NCBI RefSeq assembly: GCF_041146795.1
Contig: NC_135176.1
Coordinates: forward strand, 19,868,286-19,932,285
DNA length: 64,000 nucleotides
Direction of reading: 5' to 3'
DNA from: Maylandia zebra
Taxonomy: Eukaryota; Chordata; Actinopteri; Cichliformes; Cichlidae
The notes below the pieces were generated by a model that saw only the letters and a list, made by a program, of their open reading frames with translations, made no database searches and was not told the origin of the DNA. Shown here one piece after another: positions 1 to 12,955 of the stretch (the stretch's first letter is position 1; each line of letters starts with the position of its first letter). Made by a program: the position numbers and the translations under genes.

Positions 1-1834
1 GCTATCATAATGACCGCACAGCTGAAACGGTCACCAGACATCATCAACAACACAAATATAAAATCTTTTTGTTTTTTGAGTCGGGGACAGTGCAGGAGCA
101 GGACGGCCGCCATCTTGAGCGGCCGAATATTTCTATTCAGGACTCTTTGTCTCTGGTTACAGTTAGTAACCGACACTCTCTCTTGCCTCTTTTGCTGGGC
201 TAGCTGACCAATCTGATCAGGCTGGGTTTTATTAGCATGTGGAGACTTAACTCTTTACCCCATAAAGACAACATATCATTGCCTCCTCTTAATAACATGT
301 TTTACACCTCAGTATGTATTAATAAACACGTGGTTTGATGACAATTAGAATAGTTTCTGGGGTTTTACAAGAGTAGCTGCCGAGGCAGAGTCATTTTGTT
401 CTGTAAGGAGGCCTGAAATATAACAGAAACCTTTCAAGTGAGAAAAGAGAAACAAGGGTTATTGCTTGTAAGCTCTCAAGGCGTAAAGAGTTAAAGATAC
501 ATTTTTAACTTTTAGTACAGCTACAGCGATTTTCAAGGTTAGAAAAACGAATGTTCTTTGAATATTAAACCATGTAAAACCTAAAATGCAGGACCCCAAA
601 TGAAATCGTGGACCTCTAAGTTAGCATAATATGGTCTTTTTACAGTTGACTGGCCACCAATCAATGAGATACTGTAGTTTACGGTGACTGTGAACGATGA
701 CTAAGAATAACTTAAAAAACATTTTAAAGACCATCAGAATTAAATTCATTGCAAAACTATCAAATATATTTGATAATGAATAATTGATGTAATCAATGAT
801 GTATCAAAGTGATAACCACAATAAATAGGCAGATGCATTGATTATATTTATCACCATATTCAGTCAGCTATAACCTTCACAATTAGATAAGCTGAGTACA
901 AGCATACAGCAAAATTGGAAGCACCGCTGAGCTTGGTGTATACAGACAAACATAAACATCCATCCATCCATCTTCATCCGCTTATCCGAGGTCGGGTCGC
1001 GGGGGTAGCAGCCTAAGCAAAGAGGTCCAGACCTCCCTCTCCCCAGCCACCTCCTCCAGCTTGTCCGGGGGAATACCAAGGCGTTCCCAGGCCAGCCGAG
1101 AGATATAATCTCTCCAGCGTGTCCTGGGTCTGCCCCGGGGCCTCCTCCCGGTGGGACATGCCTGGAACACCTCGCCCAGGAGGCGCCCAGGGGGCATCCT
1201 TGCCAGATGCCCGAACCACCTCAGCTGGCTCCTTTCGATGTGGAGCAGCAGCTGCTCTACTCTAAGCCCCTCCCGGATGGCCGAACTTCTCACCCTATCT
1301 CTAAGGGAGAGGCCAGCCACCCTTCGGAGGAAGCTCATTTCCGCCGCTTGTATCCGCGATCTCGTTCTTTCGGTCACTACCCACAGCTCGTGGCAATAGG
1401 TGAGGGTAGGGACGTAGATCGACCGGTAAATTGAGAGCTTCGCTTTTACACTCAGCTCCCTCTTCACCACGACGGACCGGTGCAGCGTCCGCATTACTGC
1501 AGCCGCAGCCCCAATCCGTCTGTCGATCTCCAGCTCCCTTCTCCCATCACTCGCGAACAAGACCCCGAGATACTTGAACTCCTCCACTTGGGGCATAAAC
1601 AGTCCTCCAATTAAATAAAAGAGTAATAAAGATGCTTTCTACGCAATGAAAAATAAAATCAATAAATAATAATAAATTAATAATCCTAATGATAGCAGCT
1701 TTAATGGCTCAGGTAGGCAGTGAAATTGATCGATACAGTAGACGTATTTTAGTTCAGTTGAAAGTAAAAGTTAACTTTACTTTTAGTATTTAGTATAAAC
1801 ATGTTCTAATGTATCTTTGTATCTGTGTGTGCAG
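1..1834 (+). other. Probable intron upstream of the last CREBRF-like exon
   Basis: No exon is convincing here. The segment ends in a pyrimidine/TG stretch and an AG at 1833-1834 that serves the exon at 1835. It carries one LINE insertion (959-1593). The small open frames have no recognisable protein content. Intron status is inferred from the downstream exon only. Confidence 0.55.
959..1593 (-). mobile_element. 5'-truncated LINE copy, RTE/Rex3-like RT C-terminus
   Basis: The minus strand encodes the C-terminal end of a non-LTR reverse transcriptase polyprotein, including TYCHELWVVTER and RSQLRWFGHLARMP, followed by a stop and a (GATG)n tail seen on the plus strand as (CATC)n at 959-975. An 8-bp direct repeat CATAAACA flanks it (951-958 and 1594-1601), which fits target-primed insertion with a target-site duplication. 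It is nearly identical to the copy at 29610-30773, so insertion was recent. It has one Gly-to-Cys change in the TYGHE motif. Assignment to the Rex3/RTE group is from memory of that family's C-terminus and tail. Confidence 0.9.
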
Positions 1835-1953
1835 TGCCATCACCTGTTGCTGGGCAGACTTCAGACTTCGTCAACAAGATCTTGGAGAACACAGGACGCG
1901 GCGATCCCACTGGCGGACTGGTCGGCCTGCGAGTCCCCACCTCCAAAATCTAG
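1835..1953 (+). CDS. crebrf: Last coding exon of a CREBRF-like gene (partial)
   Basis: A good acceptor (TGTGTGCAG) precedes a frame of 39 codons ending at TAG 1951-1953. The peptide starts PSPVAGQTSDFVNKIL and ends GGLVGLRVPTSKI. The first codon is split across the intron. No full domain lies in this exon. I call it CREBRF (a regulator of CREB3/Luman in ER stress) mainly because it lies directly upstream of BNIP1 in the same orientation, with STC2 and BOD1 beyond, as in human 5q35. The peptide itself looks like a conserved protein tail, but I cannot align it here. The rest of the gene is outside the window or in exons I did not recognise. Splice sites and stop are seen; gene identity is inference. 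Confidence 0.6.
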
Positions 1954-3055
1954 ACAGGCCGCCTTCCACTGAGAGCAGTGGACTCAGTATTATGATCGTG
2001 CTGTCCTGTTGTAACTATGCTCCCCTCTGCATGCCCCTACAACCCAGACTTTCATGCACATTGTTAGTCACACAAACACACATACCACTTCCTGTGTGTA
2101 GGTATGTGTGCTTGTTTTTGCCATGTCATCTGTATGGCATACACCCTAGCTTTCTGGCTCTGCGCACTGCGTGCAGAATCAGCGCATCACAGTTCTCCCA
2201 ACTCATTGTGAACGTCCGTTGGGGGGGAAAAGCGCCTCTAAAAGCAAGTGATGGTTAGGTGTATAGCTAATAGCACGTCCTAAATCCACTGGTGATGATT
2301 AGATGTGTTTAACATAGCATTGTGTAGGGTTGTTTCTGTTGGAGGCTGAGACAAACAGCCGCATGAGCGTAACCACTGGAATACTTTCACACGTTTGTTT
2401 GAGGTTGTAGTGACAAAGGACGAATTTACATGAAAAAAGTTCCAGTTATCATTTCTCAGAAGACTTTCACCTCACAGGGCAACAAAAGTGGACTTGAGGT
2501 TGTCAAATGAACCCAATCGAGTAAAGCACCTTGATGAAAATGGCCTTGTAAGCTGCAGTGGAAAAAGCGGCTTGTTCCGAGGCGTTACGGGGTGGCAAGA
2601 AATATTTTGTATTGAAGGCCTAAATATGTTCATGCCATCCCTGCGAAACAATAAAGCTGAGAGTTATCATTAGAGCTTTTATTAAGCGAGAGGCGTCCTG
2701 CTGGTTTGAAGCTCGTGTCAGGCAGGAGGAAGCTTAACGGCTCATAGTTGACCATGTGAAGAGGAAGCGCATGTAGCATGGTGCTTTTTGGCCTTTGTGC
2801 TGGTTATAACTGGACTGCGTGGAACAGACCAGTGTGGGATCAGACAGAAAGTGAGGAAGATGATGATGGTGGTGCTGTTGGCGGCGATAGAGATGACATA
2901 AACAGTGATCCATCTCCTCCAGGAAACTGTAAATAACTGTGTCTCCCAGCGAACGGCACCGGCTTCCCTTTTTTGTACAGTAGAGATGACCAGGCAGTTT
3001 GGTGTGTTCATACTAGTGTTTGATCAGAGTTCTATTCATTGTGCCTTGTGTATGT

Positions 3056-3069
3056 ATGTGTATGTGTAT

Positions 3070-3140
<71 letters not shown>
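3056..3140. repeat. (TATG)n/(TG)n microsatellite
   Basis: Several TATGTG units run into about 32 uninterrupted TG dinucleotides. The long cysteine/valine and threonine/histidine frames across it are artefacts of the repeat. Confidence 0.97.
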
Positions 3141-3144
<4 letters not shown>

Positions 3145-4507
3145 TCTCCGTAAGAGTGAGTGAGTGTGAGCGGGGCTGAACGAGGAGAGGTGATCGGCCA
3201 GAACTCCCAGCCTAGGAAAGGACTACTTATAGCGAGTGCGATGAGGGACACGCTGGTGGAGTTTGTTGTGTCTTTCAGCTGTTTCGAAGATATTCTGAAT
3301 GTACATAAACAAATGGAAGCTCTTGTCGCGTGATGCCACAGAGTCTGTGTATATAGGAGGGCTCTGCAATAGATTACTTTTGGTTTTTGGTACTTTCGTC
3401 TTTGGGGATTTTGGGGGGGGGTTTAAGGATGACAGATATTTTTCTTTTAGAGTTACAAAAAAATATTTGCACACTATCTTTTGATTATGTTTTGTACCAA
3501 AGACACATGCAACGAAATGGCGACCAGCCAGTTAAAGTAAGGTTTTGCACAGCTTACCTGACGCCGTATTGAATGTAAGATTTGTGGGAGGGTCAGGGAC
3601 TTCATAGAACTGTGAAATTAGCTTGGGTCCAATTCTGTACAGAAAAGGAACATTCATTTGCTTCTTCTTATTATTATTATTATTTTTTGAATCTAAAATT
3701 GAACCCCTCTGTTGGCTTCTCCAGTAGATTTATTGCTTAAGGAAGCCCTTCATTCCTGAACTGATTCCTCCCTCCACCTGCTCATTGTGTTAATGGCGCT
3801 AGCTAGGATGAATACCAAGAGTGCTACTAGATAAGCTATGTTACAATTTTCTTTTCTTCTTCTTCTTTTTTTTTGCTTGTTAAAATTTCTCAAACAGTAA
3901 CCAAAATCTTGTGTTCCTGTATCACTTGTTTGATTTCTGTATGTAGATGAGGTCTATAGACAAATATATTAACTGAATATTGTACATAGAAACATTAATG
4001 ATATATCTATGAATGGTGAAACGCCACTTTTCATGACAATTGATTCATTTTTAAGCATGACACATTTCTAAAGCCTATCCTTGCTTTGAGAAAGTTAGAG
4101 TACAACAAAAAACCCAACAGAAAAACCAAAAAAACATGCTCTTGTTATATTTTTGTATTTTAGCTGCCTGCTAGATTTCCCGTTGGTTTGGGAGTGTTTG
4201 TTGGTCACAGGTGGAGGTGTTTGGCTGATGGTTTGATCTATAAGCTCCACCCTTTCTGTTATTCTTAGCTGGCTGATTTGAAATACAGAGAATCAAGACA
4301 GGATTTATATAAAACACAATGCCGCGAAGTGCTGGTCTACTTTGAGGGGTCTGTGAGGGGGAACGTTGAAGTGGCGCTGTCGGCGGTTCTAGCGTGAGAG
4401 CAGATAAGGAGCGAGATACAGTGTTGTGTCAGATGGTGTAAGAAAGCCAGAGCCATCTGAGTGTGGCTGATCTGGATTCAGCGCTGTCGTTTAGATTTTC
4501 ATGCATA

Positions 4508-4887
4508 CAGCAGCGTGCAAAAGTCTCGGCGCAGATGATCTAACTGATCTAAACAAACAAAAAAAAGACGAGCAATGTAAAGAACTCTAATCATGCAAAT
4601 TAATAATCTACATATAATACTCGGAATCAGTGTAACAACAATTTTAAAAAAAATCTGGTTGACACTCATTTTTACTCCAAGCGGCATCATTACTGCCACC
4701 CACTTTGCTGAGGAAATTCAGCCCTAATAAGAAAGAAAATACACTTATCAGGCTACAGCTTCACCTTTTGGTGTCATTTTGATATAAGAGGAAAATAAAA
4801 AGATAATCATTCCATCTTTAACTTTATGCCTTTTCATATTAGTCCGCTATACAGAGTAAAACTTGCCCAGACTTTTGCATGCTGTTG
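4508..4887. mobile_element. 380-bp Tc1/mariner-type MITE
   Basis: The left end reads CAGCAGCGTGCAAAAGTCT. The right end is its imperfect reverse complement, AGACTTTTGCATGCTGTTG. Both are flanked by TA (4506-4507 and 4888-4889), the target duplication of the Tc1/mariner superfamily. There is no coding capacity. The GTGCAAAAGTCTT-type end recurs in the relic at 43085-44095. Confidence 0.8.
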
Positions 4888-7800
4888 TATTCTGTCTTGA
4901 AGCATGAATTGTGTATTTTCCTGAGATGGTCATCGCTGCCTCTGACCTTGCTTTGCTGAATTGAATCTCCATTAGTCATATCCTTCCTGACTGGTCACAG
5001 ACATAAAGAATAACTTTGGTTACCAGTTACGGTAAAGTCCTTTAAGGAGATGCTACCTATTCTGGGAATGTTTCACAATTCAAGCAGAATTGATTTATTT
5101 GGAGGTCATATTAAAACGAGAAAAATGTGAATTTGACAAAGCTGAATTCAGACTGGCGTGACGTGAGTCTGCTGATGATAAAGTTTGTGTTGTGTGACTG
5201 AATAACAGCTAGTGCTACACACACACACACACATATAGATTTTTTTACTGTTTTCCGTTCCGTCTAAAAAGGGAGAAATGGTGCTTTTTCTGAAACTAGA
5301 ATGACGAGTATCCATGATTCATATTTGATTCTTAGACTAGTTGTAGCCTAATGACTTGCTCTCCCCTTACCGTCCATAGCTATTTTCTTAGTAGTGATTC
5401 AGTTTTGTAAATAAACTATAAGTTAATATGTATCTTCTAAATGTTAAATATATGTATAGAATACTCTATCTTATATGTTTAAAAAAACCGAAAGCACTTT
5501 GTCCAAAAAAGAAAAAAAAAAACAAAAACAAAAAGAAAAGAAAAGAAAAGAAAAGAAAAGCATTTTTTTCTCTTCCATTTGCTGCTAAATGGCCTGGCGT
5601 GAATGCTGCAAGTGTACTTGACGACTACTTGCTTGGATAGGTCTATTGCCTGACTCTGCTAGGTCTGTAAACTAGCGAGGGGCAGGTGTACGACCTGACG
5701 AGGGTTAGATCTGCACATTTCTGGAGCCATGACATGATATGAGCGCACAAGAGCGTACCATTGCATGGCTTTGGGAAGCCCAGTGTCTTGACAGGATAGG
5801 TCTATTTCCTGGTCAGGGACCGAGTGAAAGTATGTTTGTGGTCTTAAAAGAAAACAAAAATTATTAAAAAAAAACCTTAAAAAAAAAAAACAAGAGGGTT
5901 TTGATTCCAGGGCCCCTACGTTGATCTTGATGCTGACCCCCTTGGCGTCACGATTCATTTGCCTTCAGTAGAGGTTTCCTATGGAAAAACTGATTCTGCT
6001 TTGGCTTCCTCTTCAGGGTGATGTACAGTGTAGACACATTTCTTCAGAGAGCTATATTGTTATCATTTGTAAACTGATTTCTACTTGTGACTTATTGAGG
6101 AGGAGGGTTTAGCCTGGGGCGGCCAGGAAGAGCTTGTTTGAAAGACGTTGCTCCCGGCCGCCTTGGGGGAAGTTACTATATCACTGTACTGTATGGCAAG
6201 CCAATTACAAATGGAGACTCAATCCGGACACTTATTGCCTTCTTAAATAACTTTTCACACACAAACAAAAATAACAACATGGCAGACAAAGTCGGCTGCC
6301 CAGAGTGGGGGGGGGCCTAACATTGTTCTGCCGATATGGTAAACAACAACAACAACAAATCAATTCAGCCTGACTGGCTCAAAACAACCTTGACTAAAGT
6401 AGCAGACGTGATGAAATGTATCTGAAAGAAAATGACTCCAAAGGTTTGAACTGCTTTGGAAGCGATGCTTTCGGGTATAATTTCATCCAGGTCTGGCAAG
6501 GGGTCAGCAGTGGTTGAAGGGCCGCTGGTTGACGGCCGGCTGACAAGAGAAGCGTGCGTGTGTTTTGCTGTCGATCACAAGGCTGGTTACAAGAAAGAGT
6601 CCTCACAGGTTTTTACATTTAACAGAATAGGCGCAAGCTGTGCAACTTTACATTCAAACCAGGAGACTCTGTGGCATTTTAACAGTTAAGGAAATGAGTG
6701 AAAATCCACGCCAGTAAAACTATTCCTTTTATTCTTTTCTGTTTTTTTTTAAATTTTTATTTCTGATTACATAAATCCTATACAGTCAAATATTAAGCTA
6801 ATAGAGTGTGTAACTTTGTGCTACTCTTGTCCAATAAAAGCTACGTGGATCCATAAAGCTCTTCTTCAGCAAATCAGGGTAATATCGTTCTTCTATCTGA
6901 CATATGTGATGACATATATAAAAATCAAAAGAAAGTATATTTATGTATTCCAATTATTGTCGCCATTCTTTACTCTGTACAAAATATTGTGCGTACTGTA
7001 TGTGTGTGAGAGAGAGTGTGTGTGCGTTATGAATCGTTAATGTCAATCACTATGGTGCAATGCTCTATAAAAGTTAAAAGCAAAGGCCAACAGACTTGTT
7101 ACAAAAAAACTCACAAAATGTCACCGTTTTGTCCAAATTTGGTCTTCTTGCAAACACAATCTGCAGCATCTTCCTCTCTGAATGGTTTCCACTCTGATTT
7201 CCAGTCGTGATCCAGCTGGGGTTTGTCACATGGTGCTGATTACGTCTCGTTGTCCCGAGAAATGCTACGAGGATTTATAAAAAAAACAAAAAAAAAAGGC
7301 ACCCGTATTCAGATGTGTTTACAGAAAACACTCCGTGTGACCATTTCATTCAGTGTAACTATGATCAGATCAGACTTCCGCCCAGATCACTTTCACTGAC
7401 TCACTGTTGGACCAATCAGAGGAAGAGTTGTACTGTTTCTTGTTTAAAACAACAACACCGCTTCTGTGCTATCGACTTGTATGATCGTTATTGTTAAGCG
7501 TACCAATACTTCTTTTGTAAAAGCCAGTCTCACGGATTTGATACCACCGCTCAAAGCCACAGAGGTTCTGTTAAAGATCACGTGGATGTAGCTTCATTCA
7601 GAAAGAGCAGTTTTGAATGAGTGCAATTAAGTGCATAGAAGTGCTCTTGAGATGATTTTTAATAGGGTAATGCTTTGTTTTACAGTGTGTAATAATTTCC
7701 AAAAAAATGTCCAGTTTCCTCCAGTACAGCTTTGTGTAATTTGGTGCTAATTCAGGAGAAAGTATTGAAATCATAAACTTCCAGTTATATTATTGGAGTC

Positions 7801-10800
7801 CAGCATGTCAGCTCAATGTGACATTTATCTATAGCCAGAATTATAAACAGTGATTATTTACTTGGACTAATCAGTTTGTCTACATGTAAACTCTTTTTTT
7901 TAGGTTTTGCTTCGTGCTCATCGTCTCGGTTTATTGGCTGCAGTAGATGGCTGTCTGCTGCAGCCAACAACCGGTAGAGACCAAAACAGAGCTACAAGGA
8001 CAGTCATGTGACCAGTTTTTCTTTGTTTTTTTAAAAAAAAAGATCTTATTGTTCCCCTTTATTGGTACCAAAGTACATATGGTAATTGTTTCCAGGAAGC
8101 TTCTTACCCTGTAAAATAGACATTACCATAAAAAATCATTACAGGAATAAAAATGTTAAATGACCTAACCTCGGACTAGCTGTGCTGTCAGGTCTAAGAG
8201 TCTGGCTTTGAGGGTTTTTTTGTGTTTTGTTTTTTGGCATTTCAAATGTATATCCTGTCTTGTTTGAACCCTTGTTGCTTGTACAAACAAAACAAAAACA
8301 TGTACTACTACCCTCCACATTTTCCCCTAAAATGAGAACGCAGCTGTCTCTGCATGGCGATTCCCTGCATAGCGCTGAGAGAATCAAGTCTGTGAGTTCC
8401 TCGCAGATCGGGAAGAATTCAGGAAAGGGTGTTCATTGTCACAAAGTTGTTGCATGGCTTTTTGGGCTCTCTGTACGCTCTGTTGTATGATTTCATACTT
8501 GCTGCTATTGAATGAGCACAAAGAGACATCAGATTTTGGTTTAGGGTGTCCATACCACAGTTACAGTATATTTATACCACACATACCTGTTGGGGTTTTT
8601 CTTTTGTTTGGTTGGGTTTTTTTTGTCCCCCCAATCTTTCTTTTTTCCCTCCCTGTGGCAGTTAAAAGACCAACAGCATTACTCACCTTGCACTTGGTTT
8701 GTACACTTAGAAGGAAAAAAAATATTTTGAATATGATGCCTGCTGAACCAGGTGCCTTAATCAGTTATATGAGAACACAAATCTGCACCTTCTGTCAGTC
8801 TGGAGGGGGTTTCCCTACAGAAACCAGGGACTGGGTTTCCCAAAACCTAAACTTGAAGTTCAATAATGAAATGAAAACCTCATCTGAAACCTAAATCAGT
8901 GCATTTTATACAATAGTCAACCTAAGAGGCAGATGAGAGCCGTTAGTCATGTCTCGATCGTAGAATAGCCTTGCTGAAGAAGAGCAGAAAAGACAACCTG
9001 TAAATTGAATTGTTTTGGGAAACCTGGTTCTGTTTTGAACTCTTTCTCTGCCCACTATGCCACGTTATCGTGTATTCTGCATTGGCTGCTGCTGCTATCA
9101 CCGCTGGTGTGTCCGCGTAGAGAAGAGCAAACGTCCACTGTGTCTGAGACAGAGGGAGACTTGGGCCTGCTTTTTACCTAGACAATTAAAATGCATTCTT
9201 CTTCTTCTAAGGTTTCGACACGGAGCACTCTGTTGCTACCTTTTGAGACCTTGTCGAGACAGGAAAAAAAAAAAAAGATCCCAAATAAACGCGAACTTTC
9301 CATTTCTTAACTTTGCTATAATGAAGTGCCAGACCCTCCTTGAAGTCAGTGTTGGCACTGAGTCGCAGGTTGCGAATGAAGCGACAAACTGAGCATGGAG
9401 GTACACTGTGGTGCTAATCTGTCAGTGGCTGGGTGCTAACATGGCTGTGTTAAATAGCTGTATTAGCCATATTATTCCTTCTGTTGATGACTCTGGTCAG
9501 TCTTGTGTTTCTGACTTCTGACCTGCTGTATGCTGATATAGCGAGGTATATAATTCTGCTGCTGCTGCTTTGCTGATGAATGTAGACTAGTCTTCCTCAG
9601 CAGGATCATACAGACAGACGAGCGTTTGGCAGAGCTTTTCCTGTTGTCTCAACAGAGGGAGACTCTTTGTCATCAGGATCCAGAAAGATCATGAATGTTG
9701 TATCTTTTAATGGCTGCTGTCCTGCTTGTGTGTTTCAATCTTTTTTTTTTTATTATCAATATGGTTTGATATTTATGCTCTGACTCTATCAAATGTTGCA
9801 CTTTTTTTCCCTAAATTATATTTTATTGTCATTTTCTCTGATCCCAGTGTTCTTGCCATTTCTTTATTTATTTGTTCGGTCCTTTAATTTAACAATGCAA
9901 GGAGACAGTGATTGGAGCTAGACTTTAAAGCTTTCCACTAAAGCAGTCTTTACCACAAGTCAGAGACTTGTCATGAGATTCACAGATCTTAATCAAAGTC
10001 ACAATGAAACTAGAAACTGTTCATACAAAAATTATATATATTTATTTTTTTGACAAAGATCCAATTAGTATAGAAGAGAATTGGGACCACTGGAAACAAT
10101 CTTCAAGTTTTGACTGGGGAAAAAAAGAAGAAGAAAAAAATCAAAATCATGAGCAAAAAGTCTGGAAAAAAAACTGGGAAGTATATCTTAATTTTTTCCC
10201 TCAACCTATTCTGTAAATAGCTTTTATGTACACACCTGTAATAGCATCTAGAGATGTAAATGTCACTAACTAATGCTCAGTTAGATTTAAATAAACTGAG
10301 CTCACCTATCACAAATTGGAAAATAGACACTTTAACATAACGATTACAAACTTAAAAAAAGTCAAATGTGAATCTAACTAAAATTAAGGAATTGTCCTAT
10401 ATTAGTTATTACTTACAAATATTTACTCTTTTTGTGCAAATAGAGTTATGATTGGTGTGACTGAGCTTCATGAGATATTCTCTGCTGACATGTACCCAGA
10501 CATCCTCTTGCATAATAGTCTAATAATGACTCCCTCCATTAAAGGAGCATTGCAACCATTTTTAAGTTGTAGATGATTTGTTTTCTTACTATAACTTGGC
10601 TGAGAAGTTTGATGTCACTGCAGCCAGCAGCCAGTTAGCACAAATACTGGAAACAGGAGACAAAGTAGGGCAGTTCTGCCAGTACTTTATAGTCACAAAT
10701 GCACGTTTGTTTTTTTAGGTGATATAGATATATATGGGGACTCTCTTTTGGCCAGGCAACCAAAAGAGACTTCAGATGTTTGCTGTGATTAGAGATGGAG

Positions 10801-12374
10801 ACTGAAAATGAAACTTTAAGCAGATTTAAGACTGAAGGTGGTCTAAGGAGATAAAAATAATTCATTATTTTCTAAGTAAACCGGTCCAAGTCAGACTACA
10901 GTTTCATTGTGAGTTTGAATTATCGCTGTCTGTGGGGCCCATGAAGCGGAAGTTTAATAAGTCCTGAGAAAAGCTCGGTGGGTCACCAGACTGAACCTTG
11001 CCTTTAGGTGACTCTTTGGTCATGACTCTGGGCTGAGGTTCAGGTGCTCCACCGCCACGGAGCTGAGGTCAGGAGTTGGCTTGCTTGCGGTCTCTAACTT
11101 TTGGTGGGGAAAATTTAGTTTTAAGGAAGTAAAACTTTACCACTGCGCCAGAGATGTTTTGCCCCTTCTAGGTGCTTTTTTAATTTTAATTTTTATCAGA
11201 GGGGCTTTGGTTCGCAGTTGTCTTGTCAGGGAACCCCTGAGATTAGCCAGGGGCCACTAAAGGCTGGTGGGCAGAGACCCCTCACCTTCCCCTTTGCAAT
11301 GAATGATGGGGAAGGGTTAATCTCCTCTTCCAGCAGACTGATTCAAGCAAACAACCACCCACACTTAATAATAATAATAAAAAAGAAAACCCCTCTTTCT
11401 ATTTCTACATACGTCCAACTCATCATCCAAACACTGCAATGATTTACATCTCCTTCCAGACTTGCCAAAATGCATGAAGCAAGAGACATTTACCGAAAAA
11501 AGACGGCATCTGTTTGGTTACTATTCTCTCTTTATAAATTTTAATAATGACAGACAGACGGAGGATTATAATAGGAAATCCATACAAGTCCAAACATGTA
11601 GCGGATGTGGAAGGTATCGGCCATACTGAGCTCCACAGCTACATGCCATTGTTACGATGCTTCTGGTCTTGTATGGTATTTGACTCGATCAACAGCATGG
11701 GATCTTTCTGTAGTTAGTCCTGTGTGTGTTCCTCTCCCCAGTCTCAGTAGGAGGGCTGTACTTCATTGCTAAGTGCTCTATAATAGATCTCTTGGTGATT
11801 ATAATTTCATAAAGAAGCAAAACCTGCAGAAAAAGTGTATCCTGCTGAAACTAACTTGATCCTCTCTTTAGCAATGACATCTATATTTGTAGTTCACATA
11901 TATGCCTGTTCAAATACAATATCTTGACAGTTGCTATATTTATGTTGTGTAATAAATGTTGTGCTGGGTTTATACTTTTGTTTTGACTAACTTTTTGTTT
12001 AACGTTGTATTTTTATTTTTTATTTTTTCTCTTCTTGGAGGCACAGTGGGTGGCTTTATGCACAGGAATGGAAAAGTAAAAGACCTTTATTTTATTATTA
12101 TTATTTTTTGGTTTGTACTGTAACAGCCCGATTCTCTTTCAGAGCTTCTGACAGTTTTTGTCTCTGGCTGCTCGACATTCTGCAGACACCTGCCCTGAAT
12201 CTCTGTTGTGTAATTGTGCCTCTCTCTTTATTTTCTGTTCTTCTTCTTCTCCTTCTTCTTCTTCTTCTTTTTTTTTTAATCGTTTTTCTCTGTTGTATCA
12301 ACCAGGAGTTGGTACCACAGCTCTGCTTGTAACCATGTTTGTCTGATTATGTTTATTGATTTTAATATCAAAAC

Positions 12375-12380
12375 AATAAA
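12375..12380 (+). promoter_or_regulatory. Candidate poly(A) signal AATAAA
   Basis: A canonical hexamer lies in ATCAAAACAATAAAACC, with a GT-rich tract at about 12423-12436. It is the last well-formed plus-strand signal before the BNIP1 start, so it is a plausible 3' end for the upstream gene. Confidence 0.4.
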
Positions 12381-12569
12381 ACCATTAGCACCCCAGTCTG
12401 AATCTTGTTTATTTAACTGACCGAGTGTGTGTGTGAGTTTTCCAACCTGATTTTTATAAATGATTTTTGAATTTTTCGTCGCTTAAAAATGTATTTTAAG
12501 CAAATGAGTTCATAAAGAGTTCAACAAGATATGCAGGAGAGCATTCCTGAGTACACAACAGATCCAATA

Positions 12570-12955
12570 TTACAGCAGCAGAAGACCACACCAAGACTAC
12601 AATCAGCATGGGCTCACTAAAATTGCAGCATAAGTATTTGGTGCAATCAGCATGAAAGCATGGATCCACCCTGCCTTATATCAACAGTGGCGGTGCTGTA
12701 ATGTTGTAGGGGATACTTTCTTGGTACGCTATGGGCCCCTTTGTGCAAACTGAGCATCATTTAAATACTACAGCCCACCTGAGTATTATTGTGAGCATGT
12801 CTATCCCTTTACGATAGCTGCTCAAAACTCAGATCATCTCAAACTGGTTTCTTGAACACGACAGTGAGTTCACTATTCTCAAACCTGCAGCAACTGTGTG
12901 ACGCTGTCATGTCAGTATGGACCCAAATGTCTGAGGAATGTTTCCAGCACAATCT
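12570..12955 (+). mobile_element. Degenerate Tc1-like transposon fragment
   Basis: This stretch follows the middle to 3' part of the same Tc1-like family as the fuller copy at 51676-52675. Shared landmarks are CATGAAAGCATG, the TGGTTTCTTGAACA segment, and GAATGTTTCCAGCAC near the end. Many substitutions and deletions have removed any frame, and no terminal inverted repeats remain. Confidence 0.75.

Larger units (their letters stand above)
1954..12400 (+). other. Long gene-free stretch, possible CREBRF-like 3'UTR
   Basis: About 10 kb of mostly T-rich plus-strand sequence follows the stop and has no convincing coding exon. It holds a (TG)n block, a TA-flanked MITE (4508-4887), A-rich runs near 5500-5550 and 5870-5890, and many possible AATAAA signals. 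The strongest 3' end I see is AATAAA at 12375-12380, with a GTGTGTGTG element about 45 bases downstream. A continuous UTR of this size is speculative. Earlier poly(A) sites (for example near 5410) may be used instead. Confidence 0.35.

Noticed and set aside
2905-3251. Overlapping frames rich in Cys-Val or Thr-His across the TG repeat
   Set aside because: They are translations of the (TG)n microsatellite and have no conserved flanks. The same applies to frames at 46218-46519 and 47379-47938.
8139-9392. Several 80-150-codon frames at 8.1-9.4 kb
   Set aside because: Composition is irregular, with no domains, no splice pattern and no conserved start. They lie in the putative 3'UTR stretch.
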